From SYFY01 sp031385325 (GTDB lineage: Bacteria > Pseudomonadota > Gammaproteobacteria > Pseudomonadales > Azotimanducaceae): a stretch of 35,060 nucleotides of DNA. Within the stretch, counting starts at the first letter, position 1, and each line of letters starts with the position of its first letter. The notes under the pieces are model-generated. The model saw nothing but the letters and a program-made list of their open reading frames with translations, did no database searches and was not told where the DNA came from. Where the stretch lies: assembly GCA_031385325.1 (NCBI GenBank), contig JANNBJ010000015.1, forward strand, positions 1-35,060, written 5' to 3'. Shown piece after piece: positions 7,328 through 17,063 of the stretch. A program made the position numbers and the translations under genes.

Positions 7328-10300
7328 ATGCTGCGCTGCTTCCCTGATTTCCTTCGTCTGTTGATTTCGACCCTGTTTCTGCTGGGCGCTCTGGCAGGAT
7401 GTGGCGGTGGTCAGCCGACTACCGATATAACGCAGACCACGGAAGCTGCTGCCGCCGTGGATGGCTTCGCACTGGTGTCTGCCGATGCGTCGACCTATGA
7501 CGGCCGGGCTTCGATTCTGCTGACGTTTTCCATGCCGCTGGCGGGTGCCCAGAAGTTTGATGATCTGCTGGCCATCAAGGACAGCGAAGGTGGTGTTCCG
7601 TCGGGCAGCTGGGTGCTGGAAAACGACGGCCGCGAATTGCGCTTCCCGTATCTTGAAAGCAACCGCAGTTATGGTGTCACGCTGAAGGCACCACTTGCGG
7701 CGGTGGACGGATCAACCATCGGCAAGGATACGGACCAGACTGTCCACACCGGTCCGCTGGAGCCGATCCTGGGGTTTGCAAGCCAAGGCAGTGTGTTGCC
7801 GGCGCATGAATCGCGTGGTCTGCCAGTGGTGACGGTAAACGTTGCGGACCTGGATGTTGAATTCCTGCGTGTGCGTGACAAACATCTAAACACATTCTTA
7901 AGCGAATTCTCCGCGGGTGGTCGACGCAGTTACTGGTCGCTTGAACAGATGGCCAAGTACGCCGACTCCGTGTACTCGAACCGGTTTGCCATCGAAGGCG
8001 TACCGAACGAGCGAACACTGACGTATCTGCCGATCCGGGACATCCAGGAACTGTCAGCGCCAGGGTTGTATTTCGCTGTCATGAAGCGTGGTGGTGCGTT
8101 CCCGTACGAACAGGACACGAGTCTGTTTTTTGTCAGCGATATCGGCTTGCACGTCCGGCACTATCCCACCGGACTGCTGGTGCACGCGGCGTCGCTGGAA
8201 AGTGGCGAGCCGAAGTCAGGCGTCAAACTGGTGGTACGTGACGCCAAGGGCATCCTCATCGCCAAGTCGGAAACCGATGGTGATGGCGTGGCCCGCTTCG
8301 AGAACTACAGCCTGAAAAGCGAGCATCTCCTGCTGGCACAAAAAGGCGATGATCTGGCGCTGCTGCCTTTCAATCAGCCTGCACTGGATATCTCCGAGTT
8401 TGCAGTGAGCGGAAGACCACAACGCAGTGTGGAGATCTTTCCGTGGGCGAGTCGTGATCTTTATCGGCCCGGAGAAACGATTACCGTCTCGGCACTGCTG
8501 CGTGATCACGACGGCGCAGCCATTCCCGCGCAACCCGTGTTTGCCACCCTCAGGCAGCCGGACGGCAAAGCGGTGGTTCAACAGCAACTTGGGTCAGGTG
8601 AACTGGGTTACTACGAATTCACGCGTTCATTACCGGCCGATGCGGCGACGGGCCGCTGGTCAGTGGATTTCGCAACCGATCCTGAATCGAGTGATCGCGC
8701 GCAGGGATTCTCCTTCCGGGTTGAAGAGTTTCTGCCAGAACGCCTCAAGCTCGAGTTGACCTCAACGGCCGATCATCTACAGGCCGGTGCCGTGTTCCCG
8801 CTGCGTGTGGATGCGGATTACCTGCACGGCGCGCCGGCAGCTGGCAATCGTTTCACCGCGCGACTGGTGCAGTTGCCCGAGCCGCATCCGATCGACACGC
8901 TCAAGGATTTTCATTTTGGTGATGCCAGGGCGGAAATGCCGGAAGCGGTGGATGATCTGATTGACGTCCGGCTCGATGGCGATGGCAAATTCGCTCAGGA
9001 GATCACCTTGCCTGGCGAGGCACCCCCGTCAACACCGATGCAGGTTGTGCTGGCGGGCAGCGTGCACGAAACCGGTGGACGCGCGGTGACCAGAAGCCTC
9101 AAGCGAACGGTCTGGCCGGCCAGCGAGCTGGTGGGCATGCGCCCCCTCTTTGATCTGGCAGATGGGGCAAGCCCCGATGCGGAAGCCGGGTTCGAGATCG
9201 TTCGTACCAACGCGGCGGGTGATCTGCTGGCCGCTGATCGACTTGCCGTCAAAGTGATTCGTGAGGCGCGCGACTACCAGTGGCGTTATGTTGACAACAC
9301 CGGCTGGACCTTTGATTTCACGACTCGGGATGAATCGATACTGGACACCGAATTGACGATAACCGCCGGTGCGCGTGGCAAGCTCAGTGTGCCGGTGACG
9401 TGGGGGAGCTATCGTCTGGAGATTACTGATCCGGTGACCAAACTGGTGTTGCGCCAGCCGTTCGAAGCCGGTTGGGGGAGCAGCGAAAGCCGCGGGCTTG
9501 AAGCTCGCCCCGACAAGGTCAAGGTGGTGTTTGACAAACCGTCGTACGCGAATGGTGAGACGGCCACCATCACACTTACCGCACCCCACGAAGGGCCGGC
9601 CCTGCTGATGCTGGAAGGGGATGACCTGCTGTGGCATCGCACGATGTCCGTGGGTCAAGGGACGACGGTTGAATTGCCTCTCGATCCGGCCTGGAACCGG
9701 CACGATCTGTATTTTACGGCGCTGGTGTTTCGGCCAGGTTCAAGCGCCGATTCCATTACACCCAATCGGGCAGTCGGCATTGCGCATGTCCCGCTGAATC
9801 GTGGTGATCGGAAGATCGACGTGGCACTGAAGGGTGTAGAGACCATGCGGCCGATGCAGCCACTGACGCTGGAAGTGGTTGCACCATCGCTGGCGGGTAA
9901 ACAAGCGAACGTACGGCTCACCGCCACTGATGCGGGGGTACTCAACATGACGTCGTTTCCGATGCCAGATGCCGCCGCCTGGTTTTTCGCGCCGCGGCGA
10001 TTTGGTGTTGATGCTTACGATGTCTACGGTCGAGTGATCGAGAGTTTTGCTGGCAATCAGGCTCGGCTTCGTTATGGCGGTGATGCCGCTGTGCTGGCGC
10101 TGCCACAAGGCCGTCGACCGAATACCGAAATCCGGATTGTTGACCTGCTCGCAGCGCCGGTTGCCCTGGATGCAGATGGCAAGGCGAAAGTCGCGGTCAA
10201 TGTGCCGGATTTCAACGGTACGCTGCGGATTCGCGCCGTGGTGTATGGCAATCAGCAGTATGGCGCCGCCGAGCATGAAACCATCGTGCGTGCGCCAGTG

Positions 10301-12244
10301 ATCATGGAAGCCAGTCTGCCGCGAGTGCTTGCACCCGGTGATGACAGTCGCATTACCCTTGATCTGGACAATGCGAGTGGCAAGCCGGGTGAATTCAGTC
10401 TGCAGTTCGAGACGCAAGGACCTGTCAGTGTCATCGGCGCGCCCAAATCCGTTGCACTGGCGGATGGCGAACGCACGACACTCACCATTCCCGTGCAGGC
10501 TCGTGACGGGTTTGGGGTCGGCCGCATCCAGGTGAAACTTGCAGGGATGGATGTAGCATTGGATCGGAGCTTCAGTGTCGTGGTTCGTGCCGGTTGGCCG
10601 GCCGTGCAGCGCATGAAGCTGGCCTCTGCAACCGGTGGATCAACGGTGTTGCCCGACAGTGGACTGCGTGAGGGGTTGTACCCGGCGTCGATTGTGCAGC
10701 GCATCAGTGTTGGCCGTCTGCCACCGATGCCCTATGTCCAGTCTGCACAGGCGTTGCTGCAGTATCCCTATGGTTGTGCGGAGCAGACGACATCCAAGGC
10801 CATGCCGCTGGTGCTGCTGGATGACGAAACGCGGTCGCGTCTGGGTATTGAAGACAGCAGTCTGCGCGATCAGAACAACCAGCCGATCGATGTTTCCGGT
10901 CCGGCGCGGGCGGCGTCCCTGGAAACCGCTTTCGAAAGGCTCGCAACCATGCAGAACGAGTCCGGTCACTTCAGTCTGTGGCCGGGTGAAGGCGAGGGCA
11001 GTTCGGTGATTACCCCCTATGTTGTGGAGTTGCTGCTGCAGGCTCGCGCTGCAGGTCATGCCATCCCGTCCACCATGCTCGACAAGGCGCTCGAACGACT
11101 GCTTGAGGACGTTCTGAAGGGTGGCAACACGCACTATGAGTTTGAGCACTACGAACACATGCGCCTGGCGGAACTCGCGCATGCCGGTTACGTGCTGGCG
11201 TTGGCCGGCAAGGCGCCGCTGGGTACCTTGCGGGCCGTCTATGACAACGAGCGGGAAAAACTGATTGCCCCGCTGCCGCTGGCACACCTGGGAGCGGCGC
11301 TGGCGATTGCCGGCGACAAGAGTCGCGCGGCGGCCGCGTTCATGGACATCACGACGCGGGAGTGGAAGCGCCCGGAGTGGCTCGGCGACTACGGCTCGAA
11401 GTTGCGTGATGATGTGCTGATGGCCGCTCTGGCGAGAGAGCAGGGCATGTCGACACCGGCAACCGATGCGCTCGCGCAGCAGGCGTCGCGTGATCTGTTG
11501 GGTGAGCGAGGTAACGACGGCAATCAGTGGCTGTCAACGCAGGAGGAGATTGCGATTCTTCGGCTGGGCAAGGCCATGGTGGCGGGCAATGACGGGGTGT
11601 TCAGCCTCGATGTTCAGCGGGCGGGTTCGACCGAGTCGTTGACCGATCGGCGCTACTTCAGCAGCCTGATCGATACCAACGCTGCGTCCGCCGCTGGCAC
11701 GCGCTTGTTACCCAAGGGCGAGGGTGATCTCTTTGTCGTGCATGAACTGGCCGGGGTGCCTCGTCAACCGATCATCACCAGTCGGGATGATCTGCAGATC
11801 GAGCGGCGCTGGTATCGACCGGATGGCACTGCTTTCACGGGGGATGCCCTCAAGGAAGGAGAGGTGCTGGTCGCCGCAATCACGGTGCGCAGCAAGCGCG
11901 CCATGAACGACGCGCTGATCACGGACCTGCTGCCTGGCGGTCTCGAGGTTGAGAATCTGAACCTGACCGACGTCGCGCAGTGGACGGGGGTCGAGGTTGA
12001 TGGGGTCGACATAGCGGGCCAGATTGGCGCAGGCTCGGCGCGGTTCGAAGAGTATCGGGATGACCGGTATGCAGCAGCCGTCAACCTCTATGAAGGCGCT
12101 GAGGTCAAGTTGTTCTATCTGCTGCGGGCAGTGACACCGGGGAGTTATCTGGTGCCACCGGTCAGTGTTGAAGACATGTATCGACCGGCGATGCGCGCAA
12201 CCGGCATCAATGGACAGGATCGTGTCAACGTCACGCCGCCTTGA
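7328..12244 (+). CDS. yfhM: Alpha-2-macroglobulin family lipoprotein (YfhM type)
   Basis: A 1638-residue periplasmic lipoprotein of the bacterial alpha-2-macroglobulin family, which traps attacking proteases through a reactive thioester. The ATG at 7328 gives a lipoprotein signal ending LAGC (Cys25); the longer open frame upstream lies over the previous MFS gene and is rejected. A row of macroglobulin beta domains is followed by FEIFPWASRDLYRPGETITV-like segments and by the thioester motif CAEQ at Cys1150 (YPYGCAEQTTS), then an alpha-helical thioester domain and a C-terminal receptor-binding-like region. Length matches the E. coli YfhM protein (about 1650). The stop overlaps the pbpC start, the classic partner: PbpC is thought to repair peptidoglycan where the envelope is breached. 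An AAAAGG ribosome site precedes the start. Confidence 0.93.
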   Translation: MLRCFPDFLRLLISTLFLLGALAGCGGGQPTTDITQTTEAAAAVDGFALVSADASTYDGRASILLTFSMPLAGAQKFDDLLAIKDSEGGVPSGSWVLENDGRELRFPYLESNRSYGVTLKAPLAAVDGSTIGKDTDQTVHTGPLEPILGFASQGSVLPAHESRGLPVVTVNVADLDVEFLRVRDKHLNTFLSEFSAGGRRSYWSLEQMAKYADSVYSNRFAIEGVPNERTLTYLPIRDIQELSAPGLYFAVMKRGGAFPYEQDTSLFFVSDIGLHVRHYPTGLLVHAASLESGEPKSGVKLVVRDAKGILIAKSETDGDGVARFENYSLKSEHLLLAQKGDDLALLPFNQPALDISEFAVSGRPQRSVEIFPWASRDLYRPGETITVSALLRDHDGAAIPAQPVFATLRQPDGKAVVQQQLGSGELGYYEFTRSLPADAATGRWSVDFATDPESSDRAQGFSFRVEEFLPERLKLELTSTADHLQAGAVFPLRVDADYLHGAPAAGNRFTARLVQLPEPHPIDTLKDFHFGDARAEMPEAVDDLIDVRLDGDGKFAQEITLPGEAPPSTPMQVVLAGSVHETGGRAVTRSLKRTVWPASELVGMRPLFDLADGASPDAEAGFEIVRTNAAGDLLAADRLAVKVIREARDYQWRYVDNTGWTFDFTTRDESILDTELTITAGARGKLSVPVTWGSYRLEITDPVTKLVLRQPFEAGWGSSESRGLEARPDKVKVVFDKPSYANGETATITLTAPHEGPALLMLEGDDLLWHRTMSVGQGTTVELPLDPAWNRHDLYFTALVFRPGSSADSITPNRAVGIAHVPLNRGDRKIDVALKGVETMRPMQPLTLEVVAPSLAGKQANVRLTATDAGVLNMTSFPMPDAAAWFFAPRRFGVDAYDVYGRVIESFAGNQARLRYGGDAAVLALPQGRRPNTEIRIVDLLAAPVALDADGKAKVAVNVPDFNGTLRIRAVVYGNQQYGAAEHETIVRAPVIMEASLPRVLAPGDDSRITLDLDNASGKPGEFSLQFETQGPVSVIGAPKSVALADGERTTLTIPVQARDGFGVGRIQVKLAGMDVALDRSFSVVVRAGWPAVQRMKLASATGGSTVLPDSGLREGLYPASIVQRISVGRLPPMPYVQSAQALLQYPYGCAEQTTSKAMPLVLLDDETRSRLGIEDSSLRDQNNQPIDVSGPARAASLETAFERLATMQNESGHFSLWPGEGEGSSVITPYVVELLLQARAAGHAIPSTMLDKALERLLEDVLKGGNTHYEFEHYEHMRLAELAHAGYVLALAGKAPLGTLRAVYDNEREKLIAPLPLAHLGAALAIAGDKSRAAAAFMDITTREWKRPEWLGDYGSKLRDDVLMAALAREQGMSTPATDALAQQASRDLLGERGNDGNQWLSTQEEIAILRLGKAMVAGNDGVFSLDVQRAGSTESLTDRRYFSSLIDTNAASAAGTRLLPKGEGDLFVVHELAGVPRQPIITSRDDLQIERRWYRPDGTAFTGDALKEGEVLVAAITVRSKRAMNDALITDLLPGGLEVENLNLTDVAQWTGVEVDGVDIAGQIGAGSARFEEYRDDRYAAAVNLYEGAEVKLFYLLRAVTPGSYLVPPVSVEDMYRPAMRATGINGQDRVNVTPP

Positions 12245-14574
12245 GGGTCAGGAAAGCTCTCAATAAACGGAGCTTTCCAGTCGTTGTCGGGTTGCTGTTT
12301 CTCATGGTGGTGCTGGATCTGCTTCTGCCACCGCCGATTCCCTCACCGATGGCGCGGGCCAGTACCTTGGTACTGGCCCGGGATGGCACACCCCTGCGGG
12401 CGTTTGTCAGCGTCGATGGGGTGTGGCGATATCCGGTGACTCCTGCCGACGTTTCACCTCTTTATGTGCAGGCACTGCTCGGGTATGAGGATCGCTGGTT
12501 TTTCCAGCACCCTGGCGTGAATCCGCTGGCGCTGGTGCGCGCGGTCTATCAGACACTTCGGTATGGCGAGATCATTTCCGGCGGTTCGACATTGACGATG
12601 CAGGTTGCCCGCCTGATTGAACCGATCCCGCGCCACATTGGTGGCAAGCTCAAGCAGATCGTGCGGGCTCTGCAGATCGAGCGGCGACTGTCCAAGGCGG
12701 AAATTCTCACGATCTATCTTGAACGTGCGCCGTTTGGTGGCACGGTGGAAGGTGTGGAGGCTGCGTCCTGGGCCTATCTTGGCAAACCATCAAAACAACT
12801 CTCCCGTGCGGAAGCAGCGCTGCTCGCAGTGTTGCCCCAGGCGCCCAGTCGTCTGCGCCCGGACCGGCATCCGGAGGCTGCGCGTCTGGCGCGTGACAAG
12901 GTGCTCGACCGACTGCGCAGGCAAGGTCAGTGGCCAGCGGCTGCGTTGAATGAAGCCGTGCAGGAGCCGGTGGTGTCCAGGCGGCTGGTGCCGCCCATGC
13001 TGGCTGCCTTGTTCGCCGAGCGACTGCGAAGTGAACATGCTGATGCACGGGTGCTGCACTCGACTATCGATGTTGAACTGCAGCGCCTGCTTGAATCACG
13101 GTTGGCGGCGGAGATCTCGCGCCTGCCCGCCAGATCGTCTGCGGCAGTGCTGCTGGTCAACAACACCACCCGCGAAGTGCTGGCCTATGTGGGATCTGTG
13201 CGTTTTGCCGATGCAGACCGACTCGGTCATGTTGACATGATTCGCGCCATACGCTCGCCGGGTTCCACGCTCAAGCCGTTTCTCTACGGGCTGGCACTGG
13301 ATGCTGGCCTGGTGCATTCCGCCAGCCTCATGGTGGATGCACCACAGACTTTTGATGGTTATCGCCCCGCCAACTTTGGCGACTTCTTCAATGGCCCCGT
13401 CACGGTTGCCGATGCGCTGCGCCGTTCACTCAATGTGCCTGCTGTGGAATTGCTGCAGCAGATAACCCCGGCCCGATTTACGGCGCGCCTGCGTCATGCT
13501 GGTGTTCGACTGGTACTGCCGCGGGCCGCGGTTCCGAATCTGTCGATCATTCTCGGTGGCACAGGTACACGACTGGATCAGATTGCCGGAGCCTATACCG
13601 CGTTTGGCAATGGTGGAATTGGTGGTCCCGTTCGTATGCTCGTTGATGAACCGGTGCAGGATCGAGAGGTGCTCAGCCCAGGCGCCGCCTGGATCGTGCG
13701 AGACATTCTGGAAACCAATCCACTGCCTGAGCAGCTGGCCAGCGGCATGATCAATGATGTGCGACTGGCCTGGAAGACCGGCACCAGCTATGGATATCGG
13801 GATGCGTGGGCGTTCGGGGTAACACCGACCTACACGCTTGGCGTGTGGGCGGGTCGACCGGATGGCACGCCCATGCCGGGACAATATGGCGCAGTGACCG
13901 CATTGCCGATGCTGGTCAATTTCCTGCGCGCGCTGCCGCGTTCTGCAGCGGATCGAACACCTTCCATGCCACCGGCGTCCGTATCGGCACGCGAAATCTG
14001 TTGGCCAACAGGGGTGCCTGAAGTTGGCAAACGTGCATCTGCCTGTCACGCCAAACAAACCGCATGGCTGCTCGACGGCAACTTGCCACCAACCCGTGTC
14101 TCCCGGCGTGGTGATGACATGACGCTGGTCAGTAACGTCGCCATCGATCAGAACACGGGGCGCCGGGTGCCACCTCGGTGTGCGGCAGGTGTGACCCGGA
14201 TGGTACGGATTGCACACTGGCCGCTGCTCGCGACACCCTGGCTTTCCGTTGAACAGAAACGTAGGTCAGCGTTGCCGCCGATCCAGTCCGGCTGCACCGA
14301 AGCGGTTGGCTCTGTACGCAGCCTGCATATCGATGGCATTGTTCCGGGTGCGGTGCTGCGGTCTGCGCCCGGATCAGGGCGAGCACCTCGCGTTCAGTTG
14401 AAGGCGCGAGGCGCTACGGCTCGTGTGTACTGGCTCGTCAACGACAAGCTGGCGGGCTTAAGCGAAGGTGAAGGTGGGTTTGAGCTGTCTCTGCCGGAGC
14501 CGGGGACCCAGGCCATCCTGGCCATTGATGAGCGAGGACAATTTGATCGATTGTCGGTGCAGGTGGTTGAATAG
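12241..14574 (+). CDS. pbpC: Penicillin-binding protein 1C
   Basis: A 777-residue inner-membrane enzyme. One N-terminal transmembrane helix (FPVVVGLLFLMVVLDLLLP) is followed by a glycosyltransferase family 51 domain with catalytic Glu83 (GYEDRWFFQHPGV) and GGSTLTMQ. The transpeptidase domain has S342-T-L-K345, an SLN motif (RRSLNVPA) and K512-T-G. A C-terminal BiPBP_C-type domain follows, typical of PBP1C, and length fits E. coli PbpC. The TTG start overlaps the yfhM stop as TTGA, indicating translational coupling; the next in-frame ATG (12304) would delete much of the membrane anchor. It polymerises and perhaps crosslinks peptidoglycan, linked to the macroglobulin defence lipoprotein. Confidence 0.94.
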   Translation: MRVRKALNKRSFPVVVGLLFLMVVLDLLLPPPIPSPMARASTLVLARDGTPLRAFVSVDGVWRYPVTPADVSPLYVQALLGYEDRWFFQHPGVNPLALVRAVYQTLRYGEIISGGSTLTMQVARLIEPIPRHIGGKLKQIVRALQIERRLSKAEILTIYLERAPFGGTVEGVEAASWAYLGKPSKQLSRAEAALLAVLPQAPSRLRPDRHPEAARLARDKVLDRLRRQGQWPAAALNEAVQEPVVSRRLVPPMLAALFAERLRSEHADARVLHSTIDVELQRLLESRLAAEISRLPARSSAAVLLVNNTTREVLAYVGSVRFADADRLGHVDMIRAIRSPGSTLKPFLYGLALDAGLVHSASLMVDAPQTFDGYRPANFGDFFNGPVTVADALRRSLNVPAVELLQQITPARFTARLRHAGVRLVLPRAAVPNLSIILGGTGTRLDQIAGAYTAFGNGGIGGPVRMLVDEPVQDREVLSPGAAWIVRDILETNPLPEQLASGMINDVRLAWKTGTSYGYRDAWAFGVTPTYTLGVWAGRPDGTPMPGQYGAVTALPMLVNFLRALPRSAADRTPSMPPASVSAREICWPTGVPEVGKRASACHAKQTAWLLDGNLPPTRVSRRGDDMTLVSNVAIDQNTGRRVPPRCAAGVTRMVRIAHWPLLATPWLSVEQKRRSALPPIQSGCTEAVGSVRSLHIDGIVPGAVLRSAPGSGRAPRVQLKARGATARVYWLVNDKLAGLSEGEGGFELSLPEPGTQAILAIDERGQFDRLSVQVVE

Positions 14575-14613
14575 ACGGATCAATGATCCAACATTTTTGG
14601 AGAGGTGCCCGAC

Positions 14614-15633
14614 GTGAGTATCCAGGATTCGGTGCTTCAGGACATGCTTCGCAGTGGCGCTGAACATGACCCTTACTATGGTGCTGCCATGCTGTCGGAT
14701 CATCTTCCGATGGCGCTGGTGTCACTCAGGCGACTGGGTGCATCGGACGATGAAATGAGACAGTTTCGGGATCGGTACGCCAAACGACTGGAACCACAAC
14801 GATTCAAGGAACGGACTATTGTTGGTCCGGTGTGGCCGGATTGTCGGGGCAAGCGGCAACTCTATCCTGGACTCCGACGCTACTTTGAAAGCGCGCTTCA
14901 AGAGCAGGGACGGGATGCGGTACTTCGTGAGTGGATGCCCAGGTTGATAGAGACTGCGGGTATTGATGCATTACATCCCCTCATCCGGACCGCGCTCGGA
15001 GTTGAGGGTGATTGCGCTGCCGAACTCGCCTGTGCGCTGGCCTATTGGGTCAGTGCATGGGAACCGGTGCCAGTGGATGATGGCCCTCGAGAGCAGAGTG
15101 ATCCTGCCGAGCTGTTCCACCGATTGCGTGCTCACCCGGTACTTGGACATCGACCCGCGTCCACGGACATGTTCGGAATCCAGCTTGGTCAATTGGGTGG
15201 GATGGCGGAATTCAGGCAACTCGTGCGCTGGCGTGGAGCCTCCGTGGGCTTGAGCGATCTCGCGCGTGAAGCGGCTCGAATCTATCTCGACTACGGGCAC
15301 TTCTTTGCGCTGCACATGGTCACCGGCAGCCAGGCTGTGCATCTGCTGGCTCCATGGGTGGGTGATGAAAACAAGGTTTCCGACGCACTCTGGATGAGCC
15401 TTGCTGCTGCCTATCTGATCATCCGTGCACCGGCGTACGGGTCGGCCGAATTGCAGCCCGGCCGTGAACCATCGAGATCCGCCGTGCTGCGTTCGGCGAT
15501 GGCCGCAGACGATGAACACATTGCCAAGCTCGGCTACAGTGCGTTTGCGGAGTGGGAGACCTGGCACTTGCCGGAACATGCGCTGATCCTGCAGCGAATC
15601 GAACAGGGCAGCGCCACCCTGTTTTTCGGATAG
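14614..15633 (+). CDS. Questin oxidase-like protein (DUF4243)
   Basis: A 339-residue soluble protein. LSDHLPMALVSLRRLGASDDEMRQFRDRYAKRL near the N-terminus, HPLIRTALGVEGD in the middle and FALHMVTGSQAVHLLAPW in the C-terminal half fit bacterial members of the questin oxidase/AflY family. In fungi these proteins carry out Baeyer-Villiger-type opening of anthraquinones. The bacterial substrates are, as far as I know, unassigned. GTG at 14614 is preferred to GTG at 14605 because GGAGAGG at 14599-14605 is then eight bases upstream. It follows pbpC by 39 bases but is probably functionally unrelated to it; the next gene downstream is an alkylsulfatase-like hydrolase. Confidence 0.78.
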   Translation: MSIQDSVLQDMLRSGAEHDPYYGAAMLSDHLPMALVSLRRLGASDDEMRQFRDRYAKRLEPQRFKERTIVGPVWPDCRGKRQLYPGLRRYFESALQEQGRDAVLREWMPRLIETAGIDALHPLIRTALGVEGDCAAELACALAYWVSAWEPVPVDDGPREQSDPAELFHRLRAHPVLGHRPASTDMFGIQLGQLGGMAEFRQLVRWRGASVGLSDLAREAARIYLDYGHFFALHMVTGSQAVHLLAPWVGDENKVSDALWMSLAAAYLIIRAPAYGSAELQPGREPSRSAVLRSAMAADDEHIAKLGYSAFAEWETWHLPEHALILQRIEQGSATLFFG

Positions 15634-15668
15634 ACATCATTTCAATGTAAGTGCCGGAGAATCAGCAC

Positions 15669-15711
15669 GTGAATGGCGTGAATGGCGTGAATGGCGTGAA
15701 TGGCGTGAATG
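15669..15711 (+). repeat. GTGAATGGC tandem repeat in a gene leader
   Basis: Four exact copies of the 9-base unit GTGAATGGC (15669-15704) plus seven bases of a fifth stand one base before the AAGGAG ribosome site of the downstream hydrolase. Each unit holds ATGGCGTGA, a start codon, one codon and a stop, all in the same frame. The repeat is direct, not inverted, and falls outside any gene. Copy number could vary by replication slippage. Confidence 0.95.
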
Positions 15712-15724
15712 AAAGGAGAAGACG

Positions 15725-17011
15725 ATGGCGGATCTGATTGCGCTCTCCAATGCAGTGATCGATGAAGGCAAGGGGGCTGATGCGGTCGGTCCCATCAACC
15801 GGATCAATCACCAGCTGTCCGTCATTGCCGATGGTGTGGCTGTGGTCGAAGCCTTTTCCCACTGTGTTCTGTTTGATACTGACGACGGCCTGATTGCTTT
15901 CGATACGTCCAATGAACAAGGTGGCCGGAAGGTAGTCGAAGCGGTACGCGGCTGGCGAAAAACGCGATTCAATACCGTCGTCTACACCCACGGACACGTG
16001 GATCATGTTGGCGGCGCGGGCGCGTTTGTCGCTGATGCCGAACAGTCGGGACATCCGGCGCTCCGTATTGTCGGCCATGAAAATGTGCCGAAACGCTTCG
16101 ACCGTTACAACCTGACCAATGGGTACAATCAGATCATCAACGAACGCCAGTTCGGCCAGTTTCGCAAACGAGGGTATGACATTTCGGCAGGCGGCACCTT
16201 TCTGCCGACCTCATCGCCAAAACCCGATCTGACGTATCGCGATGAACTGAACCTTGCGGTTGGTGGCCTTGCGGTTCAGTTGCGCCATGCCAAGGGTGAA
16301 ACAGACGATCACACGTGGTCCTGGATTCCAAAGGTCAAGGCGATCTGTGCCGGCGACTTCTTCATCTGGAATTTCCCGAACGCCGGCAATCCGCAGAAGG
16401 TGCAACGGTATCCCGTGGAGTGGGCAGCGGCGATGCGAGCGATGGCGGAGCAGGGCGCTGAACTGTTTCTGCCTGCGCATGGTTTGCCCATTGCCGGGTC
16501 TGCGAGAATTCGCATGGTACTCACCGATGTTGCCGACGCACTGGAGTTTCTGGTCAGTTCGACGCTTGCGATGATGAATCAGGGTGCACGGCTCAACGAT
16601 ATCGTGCATGCCGTGAAGATCGATCCTGCGATCCTTGAAAAGCCCTATCTGCGACCGATGTATGACGAACCCGAGTTTGTCGTTCGCAATATCTGGCGCA
16701 TGTACGGTGGCTGGTATGACGGTAATCCCGCCAACCTCAAGCCCGCTCCGGATTCCAGGCTTGCGGCGGAACTGGCGGCACTGGCGGGTGGTGCCTTGCG
16801 GCTTGCCGAACGCGGACTGGAACTGGCGGCCAGTGATCCACGACTGGCCTGTCATCTGGTGGAGCTGGCCGCCCAGGCGGCGCCGGATGACAAGCGGATC
16901 CACACGATACGAGCGCAGGTCTATCAGCTGCGTCGCGAAGGCGAGACATCGCTCATGGCCAAGGGCATTTTTGGCTTTGCCGCGAACGAGTCAAAGTCCA
17001 GGAGCGAATGA
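15725..17011 (+). CDS. Metallo-beta-lactamase-fold hydrolase, alkylsulfatase type
   Basis: A 428-residue protein with the zinc-binding motif H89-G-H91-V-D93-H94 (YTHGHVDHVGG) and further likely ligands in ERQFGQF...LRHAKGETDDH and GDFF. The segment DEPEFVVRNIWRMYGGWYDGNPANLKP is the mark of the alkylsulfatase dimerisation domain (BDS1/SdsA1 family). SdsA1-type enzymes split primary alkyl sulfates to alcohol and sulfate. This protein lacks the C-terminal SCP2-like domain of full SdsA1 (about 650 residues) and has no clear signal peptide, so it may be a cytoplasmic variant with another substrate. AAGGAG at 15713-15718 with six-base spacing supports the ATG. A 9-bp tandem repeat lies immediately upstream. 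Confidence 0.85.
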   Translation: MADLIALSNAVIDEGKGADAVGPINRINHQLSVIADGVAVVEAFSHCVLFDTDDGLIAFDTSNEQGGRKVVEAVRGWRKTRFNTVVYTHGHVDHVGGAGAFVADAEQSGHPALRIVGHENVPKRFDRYNLTNGYNQIINERQFGQFRKRGYDISAGGTFLPTSSPKPDLTYRDELNLAVGGLAVQLRHAKGETDDHTWSWIPKVKAICAGDFFIWNFPNAGNPQKVQRYPVEWAAAMRAMAEQGAELFLPAHGLPIAGSARIRMVLTDVADALEFLVSSTLAMMNQGARLNDIVHAVKIDPAILEKPYLRPMYDEPEFVVRNIWRMYGGWYDGNPANLKPAPDSRLAAELAALAGGALRLAERGLELAASDPRLACHLVELAAQAAPDDKRIHTIRAQVYQLRREGETSLMAKGIFGFAANESKSRSE

Positions 17012-17063
17012 ATCCGGTTTTCGCTCCACACGGTCTGCGAAGTTTGTACCGCAGTCAGCTCGA

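Noticed and set aside
14577..14596. Small stem GGATC/GATCC before a T run after pbpC
   Set aside because: The stem is only five or six pairs with a tiny loop; too weak to call a terminator.
15669..15711. Repeat unit as a CRISPR-like array
   Set aside because: The units are nine bases, directly adjacent with no spacers; a simple tandem repeat.
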